Below, one piece after another: positions 7,669 to 11,566 of a stretch of DNA of 11,566 bases. A model generated the notes under the pieces. That model was not told the origin of the DNA and made no database searches. It was given only the letters and a program-made list of their open reading frames with translations. Each line of letters begins with the position of its first letter. Position 1 is the first letter of the stretch. Source of the stretch: JBDNDK01 sp046719185 (lineage in GTDB: Bacteria > Armatimonadota > UBA5829); the NCBI GenBank assembly GCA_046719185.1, contig JBDNDK010000069.1, positions 1 through 11,566 of the forward strand, read 5' to 3'. The position numbers were made by a program, and so were the translations under genes.

Positions 7669-7803
7669 ATGAAAAGAACATACCAACCTAAGAGCCGCAG
7701 AAGGCAACGGGTTCACGGTTTTATGTCTAGAATGTCCTCAAAGGGTGGCAGAAGAGTTATTAAAGCCCGTAGAGAGCGTGGTAGATGGAGATTAACCGTT
7801 TAA
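7669..7803 (+). CDS. rpmH: 50S ribosomal protein L34
   Basis: L34 is a small, very basic protein of the large ribosomal subunit. The 44-residue product starts MKRTYQPKSRRRQR, continues with HGFMSRMSSKGGRRVI and ends KARRERGRWRLTV, matching the family end to end at its normal length. The gene is too short for many ORF callers. A strong AAGGAGG (7650-7656) lies 12 nt before the ATG, a longer gap than usual. It is the first gene of the rpmH-rnpA-yidD-yidC-khpB block. The following gap to rnpA (186 nt) is long for this gene pair and contains a hairpin and a second promoter-like element. Confidence 0.98.
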   Translation: MKRTYQPKSRRRQRVHGFMSRMSSKGGRRVIKARRERGRWRLTV

Positions 7804-7817
7804 CTCGTTTGAGTTTT

Positions 7818-7858
7818 GCTTTGCGTGTGTAATAATAAATAAATCGCACACGCAAAGC
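7818..7858 (+). other. Perfect 12-bp hairpin between rpmH and rnpA, no U-tract
   Basis: GCTTTGCGTGTG (7818-7829) is exactly complementary to CACACGCAAAGC (7847-7858), with a 17-nt AT-rich loop. A smaller stem, AACTC-GTTT-GAGTT (7802-7815), overlaps the rpmH stop, and TGGAG-TTC-CTCCA (7868-7880) follows. No T-run follows the main stem (CAGTCTGC comes next), so it is not a classical intrinsic terminator. It may be an attenuator, an RNase III/E processing site or a 3'-end stabiliser of the rpmH message. Confidence 0.75.
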
Positions 7859-7899
7859 CAGTCTGCATGGAGTTCCTCCAAAATCTATTCCCTTACTCT

Positions 7900-7927
7900 T
7901 TTAACCATTGTTTTTTTGTTTTATAAT
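7900..7927 (+). promoter_or_regulatory. Candidate promoter of rnpA within an inverted repeat
   Basis: A perfect TATAAT (7922-7927) has a weak -35 (TTTAAC, 7900-7905) 16 nt upstream. The -10 sits inside a 7-bp inverted repeat, AACCATT (7903-7909) and AATGGTT (7925-7931). The start would be near 7934, about 55 nt before the chosen rnpA start. It would let rnpA and the downstream genes be expressed apart from rpmH. Confidence 0.45.
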
Positions 7928-7989
7928 GGTTTCAATTAAGGAAGCCAGAAAAATTTTTTGGTAAATTTTTGCCTGAGGTGATAAATAAT

Positions 7990-8343
7990 TTGCTTTCCTC
8001 AGAGCATAGGTTAATAAAAAAAGAAGATTTTAGCGGGGTTTATACAAAAGGAAGGTCCTATGCATCGGACCTTGTTGTGGTGTACATACTACCTAATCAT
8101 ATTTCAAAACTTAGAATAGGTTTTTCTGTTAGCAAGAAAGTTGGAAAAGCTGTTGTTAGAAATAGGGTAAAAAGGTTGATGGGAGAAGCTGTTAAACATT
8201 TAATTCCTTTGATTAAATCAGAATGTGATCTTGTTTTTGTAGCCAGAGCAAAATCTTGCAATGCAGATTTTCACAGTATTTATAAATCTATTGAGATTCT
8301 GCTGAAGAAATCTGGAGTTATCAAACAAGAAAGCATTAGTTAA
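7990..8343 (+). CDS. rnpA: Ribonuclease P protein component
   Basis: RnpA is the basic protein subunit that assists the RNase P ribozyme in trimming tRNA 5' leaders. From the start chosen here the product has 117 residues, the family's usual length. It opens with SSEHRLIKKEDFSGVYTKGR (3-22), the conserved N-terminal substrate-cleft region. RIGFSVSKKVGKAVVRNRVK (42-61) contains the RNR signature (57-59). I chose the TTG at 7990 because GAGGTGAT (7975-7982), a near-perfect Shine-Dalgarno sequence, ends 7 nt before it and the product then begins like other RnpA proteins. A longer in-frame start at 7969 (also TTG) would place this ribosome site inside the gene. The stop TAA shares its last A with the ATG of yidD, so the two are translationally coupled. 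Confidence 0.95.
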   Translation: MLSSEHRLIKKEDFSGVYTKGRSYASDLVVVYILPNHISKLRIGFSVSKKVGKAVVRNRVKRLMGEAVKHLIPLIKSECDLVFVARAKSCNADFHSIYKSIEILLKKSGVIKQESIS

Positions 8344-8558
8344 TGCTTAGATATTTACTTGTTTTTATAATAAGAAAAATCTATCAGCCGATTTCAAGAA
8401 ATTGTTGGACAAGAACATGCAGATTTAATCCTACTTGCTCAGAATACACTGCTCAGGCAATAGAAAAGTATGGTTCAATAAAAGGAACTTGGCTTGGAAT
8501 CAAAAGAATTTTTAGGTGTCATCCTTGGTCTAAAGGTGGAGATGACCCCCTAAAATAG
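8343..8558 (+). CDS. yidD: Membrane protein insertion efficiency factor YidD
   Basis: YidD is a small inner-membrane-associated protein that promotes YidC-dependent membrane insertion. The 71-residue product shows the full family signature: an N-terminal amphipathic/hydrophobic helix (LRYLLVFIIRKIYQ), then CRFNPTCSEYTAQAIEKYG (26-44), and the C-terminal RCHPWSKGGDDPLK with Cys59. Cysteines at 21, 26, 32 and 59 are visible, of which those in CRFNPTC and RCHP are the family-conserved ones. Its start overlaps the rnpA stop by one base (TAATG), and no Shine-Dalgarno sequence is visible. Translation therefore probably depends on reinitiation after rnpA. yidC follows 30 nt later. Confidence 0.97.
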   Translation: MLRYLLVFIIRKIYQPISRNCWTRTCRFNPTCSEYTAQAIEKYGSIKGTWLGIKRIFRCHPWSKGGDDPLK

Positions 8559-8588
8559 CACTAATACTAAATATTTAAGAGAGTGAAA

Positions 8589-9830
8589 ATGAAAATTTCA
8601 AGAACCCTATGGATTGTGATATTCATTGTTTTTATTCTGGCTTTGATGCAAAGTGTTTGCTTTGCCTCAAAAGCAGATGAATTGCTTGCAAAGGCTAGAA
8701 GGGCAGTTTCTACTGCTCAGGCAGCAGAGTCATCTTTAAGCAGAGATGAAAGTTATAAAGAAGCAGTTAAACTATACAATGAAGTTTATAATCAATTCAA
8801 AGATTCTCCACAAGGTGCTAGAGCATTATTAGAATTAGCATCTTTATATGAAACTGCAAAGGGCAAAACTAACAACCTATATCTATCTCATGAGACCCTC
8901 AAAAAAATGCTTGCATATTATCATAAAAATGATGATGCTCTAAAAAGAAACCTTGAATCTAGTGAATACTCTGAATTAAAAAGAATAGTAAATTCAGCAG
9001 AAACAAAAAAGATTGAAATAGAGAAAAAATTAGATGAGAAAAATTCCAGCGGTACTTTATATAAAATCTTAGACTTTTTTGTTAATATCACAGGCAAAAA
9101 ACCAGCTTTTAGTTATTGGTTTGCTGTTGTTCTTGTAACTATTATTGTAAAAATTCTTATAACACCTCTTACTAAAGCTCAATTCAAAGCTATGAAAGAG
9201 ATGCAAAGAGTTGCTCCGCTTATTAAACAGATTCAAGAAGAATATAAAGGTGATCAAAAGGCAATAGGTGAGAAAACTCTTGAAGTTTATAAAGAGCACA
9301 AGATAAATCCATTTGCAAGCTGTCTGCCTATATTAGTGCAGATGCCTATATTGATACTTCTTTATAAAATGATAAGAAGTTATGAATTTCAGTTTTTGAA
9401 TGGAAAGTTTTTATGGATTGGCAGTGGGCTATCACATGTAAAATCAATTTTTGTTCCTATAGCAAATACTGAAGTTTATTTTACAGCTGCAAATTTGGCA
9501 GAGCCAGACCTTTTATTGGTTGTTATGTATTTAGTGAGTATGTATATTTCAACAAGACTTTCTGCTGTTGATCCAACTCAGGCAGACCAGCAAAAAATGA
9601 TGGCAATTTTGATGCCTGTTATGTTTGCATTTATATTTGCAGGTTTTCCATCTGCCTTTATTTTGTATTGGCTAATATTTAATATTTTGCAAACAACACA
9701 ACAGTATTTAATTTTGCAGGCTGGGAAAAAAGAGGCAGTAGTTGTTGGTGCTGTTGATACTGAGTTGCCTGCTAATTCTAAGGTTGATGATGAACCTGAA
9801 GATGATGTTAAAAACAAAAATAAAAAATAA
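8589..9830 (+). CDS. yidC: Membrane protein insertase YidC/Oxa1, with helical periplasmic domain
   Basis: YidC inserts and folds inner-membrane proteins, alone or with SecYEG. The 413-residue product has a first hydrophobic segment (about 7-26), a periplasmic region (about 27-170), then the conserved Oxa1 core (about 172-376). In the core are five predicted membrane segments near 174-194, 242-262, 303-322, 337-356 and 357-376, a charged cytoplasmic hairpin between the first two (KAMKEMQRVAPLIKQIQ), and the motifs ITPLTKAQ, INPFASCLPILVQMPI and FPSAFILYW. The groove charge is Lys188 (IIVKILITPL) where E. coli has Arg; Alb3 also has Lys. The periplasmic region is helical, with a TPR/BamD-like pair (YKEAVKLYNEVYNQFKDSP, ARALLELASLYE), unlike the beta-supersandwich of Gram-negative YidC. 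The tail is acidic then lysine-rich. I chose the ATG at 8589 (GAGAG 5 nt upstream) over the GTG at 8583, which is too close to that purine stretch. Confidence 0.96.
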   Translation: MKISRTLWIVIFIVFILALMQSVCFASKADELLAKARRAVSTAQAAESSLSRDESYKEAVKLYNEVYNQFKDSPQGARALLELASLYETAKGKTNNLYLSHETLKKMLAYYHKNDDALKRNLESSEYSELKRIVNSAETKKIEIEKKLDEKNSSGTLYKILDFFVNITGKKPAFSYWFAVVLVTIIVKILITPLTKAQFKAMKEMQRVAPLIKQIQEEYKGDQKAIGEKTLEVYKEHKINPFASCLPILVQMPILILLYKMIRSYEFQFLNGKFLWIGSGLSHVKSIFVPIANTEVYFTAANLAEPDLLLVVMYLVSMYISTRLSAVDPTQADQQKMMAILMPVMFAFIFAGFPSAFILYWLIFNILQTTQQYLILQAGKKEAVVVGAVDTELPANSKVDDEPEDDVKNKNKK

Positions 9831-9886
9831 TAAGTTGTCTGGAAAGATAATTTATATAGGTAGTATGATTATGGAGGCAAGTAGTA

Positions 9887-10612
9887 TTGGAGCCAATTGT
9901 TGTAACAGGAAGAACTAATGAAGAAGCAGTGGAATTAGCGGCAAAAGAATTAGGTGTTAGCATAGATGCTGTTGAATATGAAGTTATCCAGCAAGGCAAT
10001 AAAGGTTTTTTAGGTTTAGGACAAATACCTACTCAGATTAAAGCTTGGGTGAAAGAAGGTATTGAACCTAAAAAATCTATGGAGCAAGAGGGGGAAAGTG
10101 GAGTGAGTATGAATAGCGATTCTTATTCTGATAGTTATGATAAATATGCAGAAAATGAATCATTTTCAGAGATAGTTACTAATCTTCTTAGTGATATAAT
10201 TGAGAAGATGGGTATTGATGCAAGAATCGAAGTAAAATCTGATAATGATGAAGAGATAGAAATTGAAATTAAGGGAGAGGATGTAGCAATCTTAATTGGT
10301 AAGAGAGGACAAACCCTAGATGCTCTTCAATATCTTCTTGCAATTGCTGGAAATAAATCTGTTCAGGGCAGGAAAAGAGTGCTTTTAGATGCTGAAGGTT
10401 ATAGAGAAAAACATAGAAAAACTCTTGAGAGTATGGCTATTGAATATGCAAAGGAAGTAAAATTAATGGGCAAGGAAGCTGTTCTTGATCCTCAATCTCC
10501 AAGAGATAGAAGAATTATTCATATGGCATTAGCTAATGATCCTGATGTATATACATATAGTGAAGGTGAAGGTGATGAAAGGCATGTTGTTATTTCGCCT
10601 AAAGACACCTAA
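9887..10612 (+). CDS. khpB: KH-R3H RNA-binding protein KhpB (Jag/EloR)
   Basis: KhpB binds RNA, usually with KhpA, and in Firmicutes influences cell elongation and division; its role in diderms is poorly known. The 241-residue product has an N-terminal Jag_N domain (about 1-52, with VTGRTNEEAVELAAKELGV and GNKGFLGLG), an acidic Ser/Tyr-rich linker (about 60-95), a KH domain (about 100-175) whose GxxG loop is GKRG (138-141), and an R3H domain (about 180-238) with RDRRIIH (206-212). The start is a TTG at 9887, preceded by GGAGG (9873-9877) 9 nt upstream. The only nearby ATG (9871) is in another frame. It is the last gene of the block, 56 nt after yidC, and is followed by a strong terminator. 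Confidence 0.94.
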   Translation: MEPIVVTGRTNEEAVELAAKELGVSIDAVEYEVIQQGNKGFLGLGQIPTQIKAWVKEGIEPKKSMEQEGESGVSMNSDSYSDSYDKYAENESFSEIVTNLLSDIIEKMGIDARIEVKSDNDEEIEIEIKGEDVAILIGKRGQTLDALQYLLAIAGNKSVQGRKRVLLDAEGYREKHRKTLESMAIEYAKEVKLMGKEAVLDPQSPRDRRIIHMALANDPDVYTYSEGEGDERHVVISPKDT

Positions 10613-10642
10613 TTGATAATTAAAAGTGAGTAATAAAAATTT

Positions 10643-10679
10643 AGCTCAGAGTTTGTTATAACTCTGAGCTTTTTGTTTT
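10643..10679 (+). terminator. Intrinsic terminator of the rpmH-khpB block
   Basis: A perfect 11-bp stem, AGCTCAGAGTT (10643-10653) with AACTCTGAGCT (10660-10670), has a 6-nt loop and is followed by TTTTGTTTT. It starts 30 nt after the khpB stop. In the opposite direction the stem is followed by AAATTTTTA, so it may also serve the convergent gene. Confidence 0.92.
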
Positions 10680-10688
10680 GGTAATATT

Positions 10689-11566
10689 TTATTTTCTTAT
10701 GAAAAGCAATGGTATTAAACCAACAGTTGGCCTGTCTTGAGGAATAATTTCAAGAATCCCTCTAACTGTTGAAGAATACAAAAACATTGGCGTGATTTGG
10801 ATATTTACTTCTGCAATGGGAGGATGATGACCAACCATTATGTGTGATGTAGTTGGTGATATTACCCATTCTTCTGGAAGATGCCAAAATATATCATAAT
10901 GTTTACAATCAGGTTGTTTGTTTAGAATAGTTAGTTTTAGATTAAAGGGTTCATTATCTGATATTTCAGGTGTTTGCAGATAATCTAATATTGCAATTGA
11001 GTGCACCATATCACATTCAACTGCAAAAGGTGATTTATTACATATTGCAGTTGAAGTAGTTTTATCATATAGCTTTGATTTATCTAGTTTTGAGAAGTCT
11101 GATTTTTCTTCTACTATTTTCACATCAGCATTTAATTGCTCTAGTGTGAGTTTAGTTTGCCTTACTACATTATTTGTTAGAGTTTGTATATCTGGTGGAA
11201 TTGTCATTGAGCCTCTGTCAATAGAGATAGTTACAATTTTCTCTCCAATAGGGTCTATCCATTCAGAAGGTATTCTTACTTTGCCATTAATAATTCCTAA
11301 TAATGCCCCAAGAGTTGCTGCTGTGCAATCTGTGTCATCTCCACAATTTACAGCAATTTTTAGAGAATTTCCAAAATCATTTTCTCCATAGAGCCATCCT
11401 ATGATATAAAATGCAACATTTGCTGGTGCTTGAAACCAGCCTAAATCTGCACTGTCTTTCACCACTTTTTCTCTGGCTTCTTGCCATTTAAGTTTTTTAT
11501 TATAGCAATCAAGAGCAATGTTAACACTTTTTGCCACTCTGCAGTCTGATGGAATCTTGCAGATCG
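10689..11566 (-). CDS. ADP-ribosylglycohydrolase (DraG)-family protein, C-terminal part (truncated at window edge)
   Basis: This family removes ADP-ribose from proteins or hydrolyses related N-glycosides, using a two-metal Mg/Mn centre in an all-helical fold. The gene runs off the right edge: the frame is open upstream of an apparent GTG at 11537 and encodes CKIPSDCRVAKSVNIALDCY, matching the family pattern IPxxSRVAKA, so that GTG is an internal valine. Visible family elements are NVAFYIIGWLYGENDF, IAVNCGDDTDCTAATLGALLG with the metal-ligand motif GDDTD, and IPSEWIDPIGEKI. The first metal motif must lie off-window. The last roughly 110 residues (from about CDMVHSIAILDY to the stop) are outside the catalytic fold and look like a beta-sandwich: NEPFNLKLTILNKQ, YDIFWHLPEEWVISP, EVNIQITPMF, RGILEIIPQD. 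The gene converges on khpB, sharing the terminator region. The substrate is unknown. Confidence 0.85.
   Translation of the reverse strand, partial: ICKIPSDCRVAKSVNIALDCYNKKLKWQEAREKVVKDSADLGWFQAPANVAFYIIGWLYGENDFGNSLKIAVNCGDDTDCTAATLGALLGIINGKVRIPSEWIDPIGEKIVTISIDRGSMTIPPDIQTLTNNVVRQTKLTLEQLNADVKIVEEKSDFSKLDKSKLYDKTTSTAICNKSPFAVECDMVHSIAILDYLQTPEISDNEPFNLKLTILNKQPDCKHYDIFWHLPEEWVISPTTSHIMVGHHPPIAEVNIQITPMFLYSSTVRGILEIIPQDRPTVGLIPLLFIRK

Noticed and set aside
11535..11537. GTG as the start codon of the ADP-ribosylglycohydrolase gene
   Set aside because: The frame stays open to the window edge and the upstream residues (CKIPSDCR) match the family, so the GTG is an internal valine and the gene is truncated by the window.
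1..11566. CRISPR array, tRNA, rRNA, insertion sequence or phage genes
   Set aside because: No regularly spaced direct repeats, no cloverleaf-like sequence, no transposase or integrase reading frames and no terminal inverted repeats were seen by eye on either strand.

Overview
The window is an AT-rich chromosomal segment from a diderm (Gram-negative-type) bacterium. Outer-membrane architecture is suggested by a small secreted beta-strand-rich protein. The strongest landmark is the conserved block rpmH - rnpA - yidD - yidC - khpB(jag) on the + strand (7669-10612), found near the replication origin in many bacteria. Here dnaA does not lie upstream of it, and I see no cluster of DnaA boxes, so the origin itself is not in view. 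The phylum cannot be fixed from the sequence. A GTP-type PEP carboxykinase, a jag homologue, a WD40/TolB-like propeller and a YidC with an atypical periplasmic domain suggest a less-studied diderm lineage rather than a proteobacterium or a firmicute; this is inference.

Layout. At 1-917 (-) is the N-terminal part of RecG, cut by the window edge just before its Walker A motif, with a consensus-like promoter at 986-1015. At 1057-2885 (-) is a two-gene, translationally coupled unit (ATGA overlap): a membrane-anchored beta-propeller protein followed by a small signal-peptide-bearing, probably outer-membrane protein. At 2998-4752 (-) is pckG (GTP-dependent PEP carboxykinase), followed by a strong terminator hairpin at 2944-2985. 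A divergent intergenic region of about 350 bp separates pckG from an 800-residue cytoplasmic protein (5102-7504, +) of the beta-mannosidase-like GH2 fold. The + strand core block follows, with a near-perfect extended -10 promoter ahead of rpmH and a second -10 ahead of rnpA; it ends at a clear intrinsic terminator (10643-10679). Convergent to it, running off the right edge, is the C-terminal part of an ADP-ribosylglycohydrolase (DraG)-family protein with an extra beta-rich tail.

How the genes work together. RpmH (L34), RnpA (RNase P protein), YidD and YidC (membrane protein insertion) and KhpB/Jag (KH-R3H RNA-binding protein) form the usual translation/RNA processing/membrane insertion operon; the other genes are housekeeping (RecG, PckG) or accessory. 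The most notable points are: the GH2-like protein has lost the expected catalytic nucleophile (SEFG to SNYG) and other active-site signatures, so it may be a pseudo-glycosidase; YidC carries an alpha-helical TPR/BamD-like segment where Gram-negative YidC normally has a beta-supersandwich; the propeller/outer-membrane pair may be an undescribed envelope module; and a 12-bp perfect hairpin without a U-tract lies between rpmH and rnpA.
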